Source: Streptomyces sp. VRA16 Mangrove soil | Lineage (GTDB): Bacteria; Actinomycetota; Actinomycetes; Streptomycetales; Streptomycetaceae | Assembly: GCF_017377775.1 (NCBI RefSeq) | Contig: NZ_JAFVLN010000003.1 | Coordinates: 581,510-645,509 of the forward strand | Direction: 5' to 3' | DNA: 64,000 nucleotides | Part shown: one piece after another, positions 46,995 to 55,584 of the stretch | Numbering within the stretch: the first letter of the stretch is position 1 | Layout: every line of letters starts with the position of its first letter | The notes under the pieces: generated by a model | Databases searched by the model: none | Told to the model about the DNA's origin: nothing | Seen by the model: only the letters and a program-made list of their open reading frames with translations | Translations under genes and position numbers: made by a program

Positions 46995-48095
46995 ACTGAG
47001 CACTTGGGCGATCGTCGCGTCCTCGCTCGGCCACGACGCCGCCTGCATGCTGCCTGCCTCGCGCAGTTGCGCGCAGCGCTCCGGGTCGGTGAGCAGCCTT
47101 TCGACCGCGCGGGCCAGTGCGGGGGCGTCGCCGTACGGGACCAACTCGGCCGCTTCGCCGACGAGTTCGGGGATTCCGCCGACGTCCGTCGCCACGAGCG
47201 GGACCCGCGCGTGCAGCGCCTCCTGCGCGAGGAGCGAGCGGGACTCCCAGCTGCTGGGCAGGACCGCGATGTCCGCGGCGTGCAGCAGGTCGGCGACGTC
47301 GTCGCGGCGGCCCGCGAGCCGGGCCGGCAGGCCCTCGGCCTCGATACGCCGCTGGAGCGCGCCGCGCTGCGGCCCCTCCCCCGCGATGACGAGCAGCGGC
47401 GCCGGGTCGAGGTCGAGCCAGGCGTGCGCGGCGTCGAGCAGGACGTCGTAGCCGCGGTGCCGCTCCAGGGTGCCGACCGCCATCAGCAACGGGCGGTCCA
47501 CGGCGCCGAGTTCGGCCCGCGTCTTGTTCCGGGCGCGCTCGGCGTCGTCGCCGTCCGTGACGGGGCGGCGCGGCGGCGGGAAGGAGACGGCGGCCAGGCG
47601 TGCGTCCCGGGCGCCGCGGGTGCGGGCCCGGTCGACGAGGTCGGACGAGGTGCCGAGGACGACGGACGCGGCCCTGGCCACGCGCCGCTCCAGCATCCGC
47701 AGCAGATGGGCGCGGGCCCCTTCCGCGTACGACCGGGTGTGCCAGGTGACCACGAGCGGGACGCGGCGGCCGCTCAGCGCGAGAGAGGCACGCAGCGCGG
47801 CGTGCAGCCCGTGCGCGTGCACCAGATCGGCGTCGGCACAGGCCACGCGGAGCGCGGCGACGGACGCCGGGTCGCTGCTGCGCGGCACCGGCAGATGGTG
47901 CGCGCCGACGTCGCTGAACCCGTAGGCCCGCTCGGCCTCGGACGGCGCGCACACCGTGACCCGCACCCCGCGGGCCACCAGCCCTGCCGTCAGGGAGCGG
48001 ACGTGCGCGCTGCTGCCCGCACTGCCACCGCCCAGCACTTGCACGGTGCGCAGCGGCGACTGTCCGTGTGCTGCGTGGCTGCTCACGTGGCTCAC
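46965..48095 (-). CDS. GT4-family glycosyltransferase
   Basis: GT-B enzyme of 376 residues. N-terminus RTVQVLGGGSAGSSAHVRSL with the Gly loop; donor domain VGTLERHRGYDVLLDAAHAW and IAGEGPQRGALQRRIEAEGL, then PSSWESRSLLAQEALHARVP with the conserved Glu pair. It should transfer a sugar from a nucleotide donor to a lipid or glycan acceptor at the cytoplasmic face. A WecA/MraY-like membrane gene lies upstream on the same strand, so the two may act in one envelope glycan step. The final 9 codons are duplicated just downstream. Confidence 0.88.
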   Translation of the reverse strand: MSHVSSHAAHGQSPLRTVQVLGGGSAGSSAHVRSLTAGLVARGVRVTVCAPSEAERAYGFSDVGAHHLPVPRSSDPASVAALRVACADADLVHAHGLHAALRASLALSGRRVPLVVTWHTRSYAEGARAHLLRMLERRVARAASVVLGTSSDLVDRARTRGARDARLAAVSFPPPRRPVTDGDDAERARNKTRAELGAVDRPLLMAVGTLERHRGYDVLLDAAHAWLDLDPAPLLVIAGEGPQRGALQRRIEAEGLPARLAGRRDDVADLLHAADIAVLPSSWESRSLLAQEALHARVPLVATDVGGIPELVGEAAELVPYGDAPALARAVERLLTDPERCAQLREAGSMQAASWPSEDATIAQVLSVYDELTGTF

Positions 48096-48148
48096 GTGGC
48101 CGGGCTCCTGGTCGTCGAGGCAGTGGTTGCTGTACGGGCGCCGTAGGT

Positions 48149-48176
48149 CAGGTACCAGGTATCAGGTATCAGGTAT
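48149..48176. repeat. Four 7-bp CAGGTAT repeats
   Basis: CAGGTAC once and CAGGTAT three times in tandem, in the gap between the glycosyltransferase start and the end of the upstream membrane gene. It is not coding and is near the probable promoter of the glycosyltransferase. Confidence 0.85.
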
Positions 48177-48301
48177 ACGGAGGGTACGGGTTTGGGGATA
48201 CCTACGCCGCAGGGGCCAAGGATGCCAGCCCGCACGGACGTTCCGGCACCGTTCACGGTCTCCCACCGCGCGGGCACGGGCAACACGGCACACCGGACCA
48301 C

Positions 48302-49081
48302 TCACATGGGTGAGTTGACCGGCTTCCGTGCTGACGCGGCGAGGGCGCTGACCCGGTCCCCGTACACGGTCGCGGCGACGAGTCCGGCGGCGTGCGCGAC
48401 CAGGCCCGCGCGCCCGTTGCCCGCGACGATCGCCACTCCGAGGGCCGCGCCGAGCGCGTGCGCGCCGCTGTCGCCGAGCATCCCGCGTTCGCCGAGGTCC
48501 TCGGGGAGGACGGCGGCCGCGGCGGCCATCGGCGCGGCGGCGAGCGGGCCGCGCAGCAGCCCGGGGGCGCCCAGGGCGAGAGCGACCTGGGCGGCGCGTC
48601 CCGGCCGTACGTCGACCAGGTTGAGCAGATGGGCCGTCCCCGCGACGACGACACCCGCGAGCGCCTTGTCGACGGGCCGCTCCTTGAGCAGCGCGCCCGC
48701 GACGAGCCCGGCCGCCGAGATCCCGAACAACTTCACTGCGCCACTGGTGAGTTCGCCGTGCCGCAGCGCGCCGAGGTGCGCCCGGAAGCCGCGCCGCGGG
48801 TCCCCCGTCCCCGCCACGTCGTCGTACGCGCCGCAGGCACCGGCGGCGAGCGTGGCGACGAGGGCCGCGGCGCGGGTGCCGGGTCCGGCGGCGAGCGCCC
48901 CGGCCGCGGCGCCGAGCGCGACGGCGGGCCCCGGACACAGGTCCACCTCGCGGCCCGCGTAGTTCCTCCGCTCCCAGACCTCCGCACCCCCCGGCTTCAC
49001 ACGCCGGAGCACGGCACGGGCGGCGTGGGTGACGCCGCCGGCGAGGACGGCGGAACGGAGGCTGCACATCGGATCGATCAT
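48302..49081 (-). CDS. WecA/MraY-like membrane glycosyl-1-phosphate transferase homologue
   Basis: Membrane protein of 259 residues with about seven hydrophobic segments. Motifs GACGAYDDVAGTGDPRRGFR, HLGALRHGELTSGAVKLFGI and AHLLNLVDVRPGRAAQ parallel the DD, GFRGHL and NLxDxRPG motifs of polyprenyl-phosphate GlcNAc/MurNAc-1-phosphate transferases, but the protein is about 100 residues shorter than WecA. It may therefore be a truncated or specialised member. ATG 49081 is chosen; the upstream open frame is read through a repeat. It shares orientation with the GT4 gene and recN. Confidence 0.75.
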   Translation of the reverse strand: MIDPMCSLRSAVLAGGVTHAARAVLRRVKPGGAEVWERRNYAGREVDLCPGPAVALGAAAGALAAGPGTRAAALVATLAAGACGAYDDVAGTGDPRRGFRAHLGALRHGELTSGAVKLFGISAAGLVAGALLKERPVDKALAGVVVAGTAHLLNLVDVRPGRAAQVALALGAPGLLRGPLAAAPMAAAAAVLPEDLGERGMLGDSGAHALGAALGVAIVAGNGRAGLVAHAAGLVAATVYGDRVSALAASARKPVNSPM

Positions 49082-49120
49082 GGAGTCACCCTGCCGTGGG
49101 TAGTCGGCCGCCCGCCACCA

Positions 49121-49260
49121 CGCCTTGGGCACTCTGCCCCGCCCGCCACCCCGCCTTGGGCACTCTGCCAGCGCCCGCCACCCCGCCTTGGGCAATCTGC
49201 CGCCATGGGCGGCAGGGTGGGCAAGGCGGCACCCCAGCGCCGGGCCGGCTCCTCCGCAGG
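49121..49260. repeat. Palindromic dispersed repeat, copy A
   Basis: Three CGCCTTGGGCA[AC]TCTGCC units at 49121, 49152 and 49184. The last one forms an imperfect hairpin with 49208-49229 (8 bp, 6-base internal loop, 8 bp). The 70 bases from 49190 are about 93% identical to copy B at 52670. The element fills the gap between recN and the membrane transferase gene. Confidence 0.88.
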
Positions 49261-49320
49261 CCCCGGCCCCCGGCGCAGAGCGGCGAGCACAGCGCCGGGC
49301 ACCTCGCATCCGGCCCCGGC

Positions 49321-51057
49321 CTACGCGTCCGCCCGAGCCGCCTCGAGCAACTCCTCCGCATGCGCCCGCGCGGTCTCCGAGTCCTCCTGCCCGGCCAGCA
49401 TCCGCGACAACTCCCGCACGCGGTCCTCCCCTTCGAGCACGGTCACCCCGGACCGCGTCACGGACCCGTCGTTCGTCTTCTCCACCAGCAACTGCCGGTC
49501 GGCGAACGCCGCGACCTGCGGCAGATGCGTGACGACCACGACCTGCGCCGACTTGGCGAGCTTGGCGAGACGCCGGCCGATCTCGACGGCCGCCTTGCCG
49601 CCGACACCCGCGTCGACCTCGTCGAAGAGATACGTCGGCACCGGGTCGGTACCGGCGAAGACGACCTCCACAGCCAGCATCACGCGCGACAGCTCACCGC
49701 CGGACGCGCCCTTGGCGATGGGCCGCGGCGGCGCCCCGGGATGCGGGGCGAGCAGCAGCTCGACCTCGTCGACACCGCTCGGCCCGGCGACGACGGCCCG
49801 CCCGTCGACCTCCACACCGTCACCCGCATCGGTCTCGGTCTGCCGGATGTCGAAGGAGATCCGCGCGTGCGGCATCGCGAGCGAGGCCAGCTCCTCGGTG
49901 ACGGCGGCGGCGAACCGGGCCGCGGCATCCACCCGAGCGTTCGTCAACTCCTGAGCGAGCAGCCCGAGTTCACCGCGCAGCGCTTCGCGCTCCTCGGTCA
50001 GCTCACCGATCCGCTCGTCGTCCCCGTCGAGTTCGAGCAGCCGCGCCGAGCTCGCCTCGGCCCAGGCGAGCACACCCGCGACGTCCTCGCCGTACTTGCG
50101 GGTGAGCGCGGTCAGCGCGGCCCGGCGCTCCTCGACCGCCGCGAGCCGCAGCGGGTCGGCGTCCAGATCGTCGGCGTACCCGGCGAGTTCGGCGGCCACG
50201 TCGGTGAGCAGGATCTGCACCTCGCCGATCCGCTCGGCGAGCGTACCGAGAGCGGCGTCGTGCGAACGCACCGCTTCAAGGGCCCGATGGGCGGCGCCGA
50301 CCAGCGTCTGCGCGTCGACCCCCTCCGGGTCCTCGGGGTTTCCGGCGAGCGCGCCGTGCGCGGCGGCCGCGGCGGACGCGAGCGCCTCCGCGTGCCCGAG
50401 CCGCGACGCCTCCTCGGCCAGCTCCACGTCCTCACCCGCGCGCGGCTCCACCGCGGCGATCTCGTCGAGCCCGAACCGCAGCAGATCCGCCTCCTGCGCA
50501 CGCTCGCGCGCCCGCGTGGTGATCTCCTCCAGCTCGTTGCTGACGGCCTTCAACCGCTTGTAGACGGCCGCGTACTTGGTGAGCGGCTTGGCGACGGTGT
50601 CACCGGCGTACCGGTCGAGCGCCTGCCGCTGCCGGCCGAGCTTCAGCAGTCCCTGCTGGTCGGTCTGGCCGTGCACGGCGACGAGTTCGTCCGCGAGTTC
50701 GGCGAGCACCCCGACGGGCACGGACCGCCCGCCCAGGTGCGCCCGCGAGCGCCCCTCGGCGGAAACGGTACGGCTGACGAGCAGCACACCGTCCTCCAGC
50801 TCGGCCCCGGCCTCCTCGGCGCGCGCGGCCGCGGCCGAGTCCGCGGGCACGCTGACGCGCCCCTCGACCACCGCGTTCTTCGCACCGATCCGCACGAGGG
50901 CGGGATCGGCGCGCCCGCCGAGCAGCAGCCCGAGGCTCGTGACGACCATGGTCTTGCCCGCGCCGGTCTCACCGGTCACCGCCGTGAAACCGGGCGACAG
51001 CTCGACCACCGCGTCGTCGATGACTCCGAGCGACCGTATCCGCATCTCCTCCAACAC
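49321..51057 (-). CDS. recN: DNA repair protein RecN
   Basis: SMC-like DNA double-strand-break repair ATPase of 578 residues. N-terminal LEEMRIRSLGVIDDAVVELS and Walker A GETGAGKTMVVTSLGLLLGG; long coiled-coil arms in the middle (ELEEITTRARERAQEADLLR, DDERIGELTEEREALRGELG); C-terminal signature ASGGELSRVMLAVEVVF and Walker B TYLFDEVDAGVGGKAAVEIG. GTG 51057 is preferred, giving the family length; upstream codons are not conserved. In mycobacteria recN directly follows nadK; here 2.8 kb intervene. Acts at DNA ends with RecA. Confidence 0.95.
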   Translation of the reverse strand: MLEEMRIRSLGVIDDAVVELSPGFTAVTGETGAGKTMVVTSLGLLLGGRADPALVRIGAKNAVVEGRVSVPADSAAAARAEEAGAELEDGVLLVSRTVSAEGRSRAHLGGRSVPVGVLAELADELVAVHGQTDQQGLLKLGRQRQALDRYAGDTVAKPLTKYAAVYKRLKAVSNELEEITTRARERAQEADLLRFGLDEIAAVEPRAGEDVELAEEASRLGHAEALASAAAAAHGALAGNPEDPEGVDAQTLVGAAHRALEAVRSHDAALGTLAERIGEVQILLTDVAAELAGYADDLDADPLRLAAVEERRAALTALTRKYGEDVAGVLAWAEASSARLLELDGDDERIGELTEEREALRGELGLLAQELTNARVDAAARFAAAVTEELASLAMPHARISFDIRQTETDAGDGVEVDGRAVVAGPSGVDEVELLLAPHPGAPPRPIAKGASGGELSRVMLAVEVVFAGTDPVPTYLFDEVDAGVGGKAAVEIGRRLAKLAKSAQVVVVTHLPQVAAFADRQLLVEKTNDGSVTRSGVTVLEGEDRVRELSRMLAGQEDSETARAHAEELLEAARADA

Positions 51058-51236
51058 GGACACGACCTTACGAGGTCGGGGGCCATCTGTGCGACGGGCC
51101 CCGGCTCTCGGACCCGAAGCAGCAGGTGGCACGGGAAGCGGATCACCCGGGCGAGTGGGGGGTGGGGTTGTCCCCAGGACGGACCGGCGGGCCCGCGCCA
51201 TGGTCCGGCCCGCACCGGGCCGCGCACGCTGGACCC

Positions 51237-52586
51237 ATGAGTACGGCACTGGCCCACGCGGCGCTGAAGGCCCACCGCCCGGCCTTCGTCGGGACGGCGG
51301 TCGCGGCGCTCTTCGCGGCGACGGTGGTGAGCGCCTCGACGACGGTCCTCACGGCGACGAGCACCCATGCCATCCCTCCATCGGCCCGTCACGAGATCAC
51401 GACAAACGGAGTCGGCGACATAGCGGCCGTGCTCCTCATCGGTTCGATCTACATGTCGATATTCGTGGTGGTCGCGACCATGGGTACGGCCGTGGCCCAG
51501 CAGCACCGCGAACTGGCCCTGGTCCGCGCGATCGGCGCCCGCCCGCGCCAGGTCCGCCGTGCCGTGGTTCTCCAGGCGCTCACGGCGGCCGTGCCCGCGT
51601 CGGTGCTCGGCTTCGTGCTGGGCGGCACGGTCCTGGCCCCGCTCTGGTTCCACGGGATGGTCGACCACGGCCTGATCCCGCGCGGCGTCCCCTTCACGTT
51701 CTCCTGGCTGGCTCTCCCGGTCTGTCTGGCCGTGGCGACGGTGACGTCCACGCTCGCCGCGCTCCTCGCCTCGCTCCGCTTCTCCCTCCTGCGCCCGGCC
51801 CACGCCCTGGCCGAGGCCGCGGCGGGCCGCCGCCGTCTGGGCCTGCTCAGGGCCCCGCTGGGCGTGCTGGCGATCGCGGCCGCCGCCTTCCTGTCCGTCC
51901 TGCTGTCGAAGCAGCCGCCGGACGAAGCGAACTCGGGCGCCTTCCTCGTCCTGATCCTGTTCTGCGTGGGCGTGGGCCTGCTCGGGCCGCGCCTCATCGG
52001 CCCGGCGGCCTGGCTCGTCTCGTCCCTGCTGGGCCGCTGCGGTCCGAGCGCCCGCCTGGCGATGCGCACCGTCCGCTCGCAGCCCCGCAGGTTCGGCGCG
52101 GCGGTGATCCCGCTCGTCCTCGTCGTCGGCTTCGGTCTCACGAAGATCGCCCTGCGGACGACGGCCGCGCACGTCACGGGTTCGGCGGGCAGCCCCGGCG
52201 ACGTCTGGCTCGACTACATGGGCACGGCCCTGTACGCGGGCTTCGCCGCCATCGCCTCCGCCAACACCCTGGCGATGATCTCCCTGGAGCGCCGCCGCGA
52301 CCTGGCCCTGCTCCGCGTGGTCGGCTCGCAGCGCCGTCAGATCCGCGCGATGGCGTTCTGGGAGTCCCTGGTGGTGGCCGGCACGGCCCTGCTCCTGGGC
52401 ACGGTGATCGCCCTCGCGACGATGGCCCCGATCCTCACGACGACGTTCGGCACCCCGCTCCCCTACGTCCCCTGGGCGGTGGCGGCAGCGATCGCACTCG
52501 GCACGGTGACCCTGACGGTCACATCGACGGGACTACCGATCCAGGCAGGCATGCGAACCCACCCGATCAGGGCCATACAAACCTGA
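51237..52586 (+). CDS. FtsX-like ABC permease without an ATPase
   Basis: Membrane protein of 449 residues with about eight hydrophobic segments in two halves. Each half carries an FtsX/MacB-type unit: VVATMGTAVAQQHRELALVR with IGARPRQVRRAV, and SLERRRDLALLRVVGSQRRQ with ILTTTFGTPLPYV. No LolD/FtsE-type ATPase gene is adjacent, so the partner must be elsewhere or the protein is a remnant of a transporter. ATG 51237 has no clear Shine-Dalgarno. It is on the strand opposite recN and nadK and lies between two copies of a dispersed repeat, suggesting later insertion into the recN-nadK block. Confidence 0.85.
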   Translation: MSTALAHAALKAHRPAFVGTAVAALFAATVVSASTTVLTATSTHAIPPSARHEITTNGVGDIAAVLLIGSIYMSIFVVVATMGTAVAQQHRELALVRAIGARPRQVRRAVVLQALTAAVPASVLGFVLGGTVLAPLWFHGMVDHGLIPRGVPFTFSWLALPVCLAVATVTSTLAALLASLRFSLLRPAHALAEAAAGRRRLGLLRAPLGVLAIAAAAFLSVLLSKQPPDEANSGAFLVLILFCVGVGLLGPRLIGPAAWLVSSLLGRCGPSARLAMRTVRSQPRRFGAAVIPLVLVVGFGLTKIALRTTAAHVTGSAGSPGDVWLDYMGTALYAGFAAIASANTLAMISLERRRDLALLRVVGSQRRQIRAMAFWESLVVAGTALLLGTVIALATMAPILTTTFGTPLPYVPWAVAAAIALGTVTLTVTSTGLPIQAGMRTHPIRAIQT

Positions 52587-52633
52587 CCCCACCCAGACCG
52601 ACTACCACCCCGCCCCGCCGGCCCACCCCCACC

Positions 52634-52740
52634 CGCCTTGGGCAATCTGCCGCCCAGCCCGGCCGCCTTGGGCAATCTGCCGCCAAGGGCGGCAGGGTGG
52701 GCAAGGCGGCACCCCAGCGCCGGGCAGGCGCCTCCGAAGG
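52634..52740. repeat. Palindromic dispersed repeat, copy B
   Basis: Units at 52634-52651 and 52664-52681, hairpin arm at 52688-52709, and a shared 3' flank (ACCCCAGCGCCGGGC then CCTCCG). Same orientation as copy A, 3.5 kb away. The two copies bracket recN and the FtsX permease gene. Confidence 0.88.
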
Positions 52741-52833
52741 CCCCAACCCACGGCCCACCCCCGCACGGCCACGGCCCACCCCCACCCGGCCACGGCACGC
52801 ACAAGCCACACACCCACCCGCTCCCGCCCCCGG

Positions 52834-52875
52834 CACAGCCACAGCCACAGCCACAGCCACAGCCACAGCCACAGC
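52834..52875. repeat. (CACAGC)7 hexanucleotide repeat
   Basis: Seven perfect CACAGC units, 42 bases, ending 6 bases before the stop codon of the minus-strand DUF6891 gene. It is a candidate for slippage variation. Confidence 0.95.
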
Positions 52876-52881
52876 CCGACC

Positions 52882-53799
52882 TCAACCCACCAACCGCCGC
52901 CTCCAATCAAGCGGCGTCACATGAACCGCCCGGCTCGGATCCCCGTCCCACACCACCGAAAGCCCGACCCCTTCCAGCGCGGCAACCACCTCACCGCCAA
53001 CCCCCGCCGTGGTCCCGACCGCCCCGTCGAACCCCCCGTACAGCAACATCAACCCCGCCCCCACCGCCGCGGACCCGGTGCACTGCGAGTGGAAGTAGAC
53101 ATAGCCACGGGCCCCGGGCCCCGCCTCGGCCCCGATCTCCGTGTCCCCACAGGACCGGCAGCATGTGAAGTTCTCCCGAGCGACGATCCCGTCAGCCTCC
53201 AGCGCGGCGAACGCCCGAGTGAGCCGCTCCGGATCGGTCTCGCCCCGCCACCCCTCCTGCTCGGCGACACGCTCCAGCCACATCCGGTCGGCCAGCGCCC
53301 ACGCCTGCGCCCGCGACACGGGCCGCCGCCCCTCGGTGACCAGGTACTCCTCGGCGACCTCGGCCAGCACCGCCCGCGTCGCGTACCCCCCGTGCAGCAC
53401 GCTGCGGACCTCGTCCTCCAACTCGGCACGATCGGCCGCGCCGAGGTCGAGCGGCGGAACCTCCGGCGCCGGCCCCATGTCGAGGAGCGACCAGTCGTGC
53501 CCCGCGTCCCAGCCGGGCTCACGACGGGCCCAGCCGATGAGCGCCGCGGCCACGGCGTCCGGCCCCGCGGCCGTCGTCCCGAAGTGCCGGTCGGCAGCCC
53601 CTGCGCGGTGCTCCAGCGTGAAGTCGCCGCCGCTCTTGTGCCAGACCTGCGCGAACTCGTCCGGCAGATCCGGTATCCGCTGGAGGACGAGGAACCGGTC
53701 GCCCTCGCCCCCGATACGGCGCACGAGCGCGCCCAACTCCTCGGCGGACACGGCGACATGCCGCTCCCCGCCCTCCGTCTGCACCACGATCTCCAGCAT
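52882..53799 (-). CDS. DUF6891-like protein with Cys motif
   Basis: Soluble protein of 305 residues. The C-terminal half has the conserved NFTCCRSCGDTEIGAEAGPG and GYVYFHSQCT, a Cys cluster that could bind zinc, followed by LMLLYGGFDG and DPSRAVHVTPLDWRRRLVG. The N-terminal half is acidic with a short beta region. ATG 53799 gives MLEIVVQTEGGERHVAV. No enzyme motif is recognised. It lies 60 bases after nadK on the same strand and may be in its transcript. Function unknown. Confidence 0.8.
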   Translation of the reverse strand: MLEIVVQTEGGERHVAVSAEELGALVRRIGGEGDRFLVLQRIPDLPDEFAQVWHKSGGDFTLEHRAGAADRHFGTTAAGPDAVAAALIGWARREPGWDAGHDWSLLDMGPAPEVPPLDLGAADRAELEDEVRSVLHGGYATRAVLAEVAEEYLVTEGRRPVSRAQAWALADRMWLERVAEQEGWRGETDPERLTRAFAALEADGIVARENFTCCRSCGDTEIGAEAGPGARGYVYFHSQCTGSAAVGAGLMLLYGGFDGAVGTTAGVGGEVVAALEGVGLSVVWDGDPSRAVHVTPLDWRRRLVG

Positions 53800-53859
53800 G
53801 TCCCGACTCTGGCACACGCCACTGACAACGCGGCCGGGAGCCGTTCCGGACCCCGGAAG

Positions 53860-54765
53860 CTAGTGCGGCGCCCCGCGCCACCCCGCCACCGGCAGCGCGA
53901 ACTTGGCGACGAGCCGGTCCGTGAACACCGCGTGGTGCAGCCGCGCGAGCCGCACCGGCACCGCACCCCGCCGCACCTCGACCCGGGCCCCCGCCGGCAG
54001 CTCCACGGTCCGCCGCCCGTCGCACCAGAGCACCCCGTGCGGCGTGTGCTGCTGCACCTCGACGGCGAGCACCGAGTCCGGCGACGTGACCAGCGGCTTG
54101 GCGAACAGCGCGTGGGCGCTGATCGGCACCATCAGGAGCGCCTCGACCTCGGGCCACACCACGGGCCCGCCCGCCGAGAAGGCATAAGCGGTGGACCCCG
54201 TGGGCGTCGCGCACACGATGCCGTCGCACCCGAAGCCCGTGACGGGACGCCCGTCGATCTCCAGGACGACCTCCAGCATCCGCTCGGGCTCGACCTTCTG
54301 CACGGCGGCCTCGTTGAGCGCCCAGTCCTCGTGCACGATGTCGCCGTTGCGGTGCACGACGACGTCGATCGTCATGCGCTCCTCGACCTCGTACTCCTTG
54401 GTGACGACCCGGTCGACGACCTTGTCCAGGTCGTCCCGCTCGGCCTCCGCGAGGAAGCCGACGCGGCCCAGGTTCACGCCGAGCATCGGCACCCCGGAGG
54501 CGCGGGCGAACTCGGCGCCGCGCAGCAGCGTCCCGTCCCCGCCCAGCACGATCAGCAGCTCGCACCCGTCGAGGCAGGCGGGCGTCGCCTCCTTGACCAG
54601 CTCCACCTCGGGCGACAGCGGCAGATCGGCCGCCTCCGCCTCCAGCACGCGCACCCCGAGACCGCTCTTCAGCAGCCCCTGGACGACAAGTTCGGCACTG
54701 CGGACGGCCGCGGGCCGCCCGGTGTGCGCGAGCAGGAAAACAGTACGAGCTCGGGTCTGTGTCAA
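53860..54765 (-). CDS. nadK: NAD kinase
   Basis: ATP- or polyphosphate-dependent NAD kinase of 301 residues, making NADP. The GGDGT motif is in LLIVLGGDGTLLRGAEFARA; the NE/GSTAY region is GSTAYAFSAGGPVVWPEVEA. TTG 54765 is the start: GGAGGGG lies 5 bases upstream and the TTGA overlaps the tlyA stop. Order tlyA-nadK(-recN) is the classical actinobacterial one. Cytoplasmic. Confidence 0.95.
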   Translation of the reverse strand: MTQTRARTVFLLAHTGRPAAVRSAELVVQGLLKSGLGVRVLEAEAADLPLSPEVELVKEATPACLDGCELLIVLGGDGTLLRGAEFARASGVPMLGVNLGRVGFLAEAERDDLDKVVDRVVTKEYEVEERMTIDVVVHRNGDIVHEDWALNEAAVQKVEPERMLEVVLEIDGRPVTGFGCDGIVCATPTGSTAYAFSAGGPVVWPEVEALLMVPISAHALFAKPLVTSPDSVLAVEVQQHTPHGVLWCDGRRTVELPAGARVEVRRGAVPVRLARLHHAVFTDRLVAKFALPVAGWRGAPH

Positions 54766-55577
54766 CGCGGCCCCTCCGCCACTGCACGGTCAACGTCGGC
54801 CGGGTCCAGTTCGGGCGCCCCGGCACGCAGCCACAGAAAGTACTCGACATTTCCGGAAGGGCCGGGCAGCGGGCTCGCGGTCACGCCACGCACGCCGAGC
54901 CCGAGCTTCCAGGCCTGCGCGGCGACCCCGCGCACGGCCTCGGCCCGCAGTTCGGGGCTGCGTACGACCCCGCCGCTGCCGAGCCGCTCCTTGCCGACCT
55001 CGAACTGCGGCTTCACCATCAGCACGAGGTCCGCGTCGGGCGCCGCGCACCGCACGAGGGCAGGCAGCACAAGGCCGAGCGGGATGAAGGACAGGTCTCC
55101 GACCACCACATCCACAGGCACCTCATCGATCGCCTCCAGCGTCAACTCGCGTACGTTCGTACGGTCCTTGACGGTGACGCGTTCATCGCTCTGCAGCGAC
55201 CAGGCGAGTTGCCCGTACCCGACGTCCACGGCGACGACGTGCGCCACCCCGGCCCGCAGCAGTACGTCCGTGAAGCCGCCGGTCGACGCCCCGGCGTCCA
55301 GGGCCCTGCGGCCCTCCACCACGAGCCCCTGCGGGACGAACGCCGCCAGCGCGCCCGCGAGCTTGTGCCCGCCGCGCGAGACGTACTCGGGGTCGTTGTC
55401 GTCCTGCTGGACGACGATGGCCGCGGCCGTCTCCACCTGGGTCGCGGGCTTGGTCGCGACGGCCTTGCCGACCGTGACCCGCCCCGCGGCGATCAGCTGA
55501 CTGGCGTGCTCGCGCGAGCGGGCCAGCTTGCGGCGGACGAGTTCGGCGTCGAGGCGGCGACGTGCCACACCTGCCAC
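54762..55577 (-). CDS. tlyA: TlyA-type rRNA 2'-O-methyltransferase
   Basis: S4-domain FtsJ-like methyltransferase of 271 residues. N-terminal S4 RNA-binding domain (RRLDAELVRRKLARSREHAS); SAM-dependent domain with VSRGGHKLAGALAAF, LDAGASTGGFTDVLLRAGVA and DLSFIPLGLVLPAL. In mycobacteria and Streptomyces-related genera TlyA methylates 16S C1409 and 23S C1920, giving capreomycin sensitivity; the same is expected here. GTG 55577 is chosen: AGGAG 6 bases upstream and the usual family length; ATG 55601 lies inside the preceding small gene. Confidence 0.95.
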   Translation of the reverse strand: MAGVARRRLDAELVRRKLARSREHASQLIAAGRVTVGKAVATKPATQVETAAAIVVQQDDNDPEYVSRGGHKLAGALAAFVPQGLVVEGRRALDAGASTGGFTDVLLRAGVAHVVAVDVGYGQLAWSLQSDERVTVKDRTNVRELTLEAIDEVPVDVVVGDLSFIPLGLVLPALVRCAAPDADLVLMVKPQFEVGKERLGSGGVVRSPELRAEAVRGVAAQAWKLGLGVRGVTASPLPGPSGNVEYFLWLRAGAPELDPADVDRAVAEGPR

Positions 55578-55584
55578 GTTCGGT

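Larger units (their letters stand above)
52587..52881. other. Repeat-rich gap after the FtsX permease
   Basis: 295 bases of non-coding sequence holding two copies of the CGCCTTGGGCAATCTGCC unit, the palindromic element, Pro-codon-like CCCACCC runs and a hexanucleotide array. It separates converging genes. Confidence 0.7.

Noticed and set aside
49096..51240. 714-codon plus-strand frame opposite recN
   Set aside because: Antisense composition; recN motifs on the minus strand are complete.
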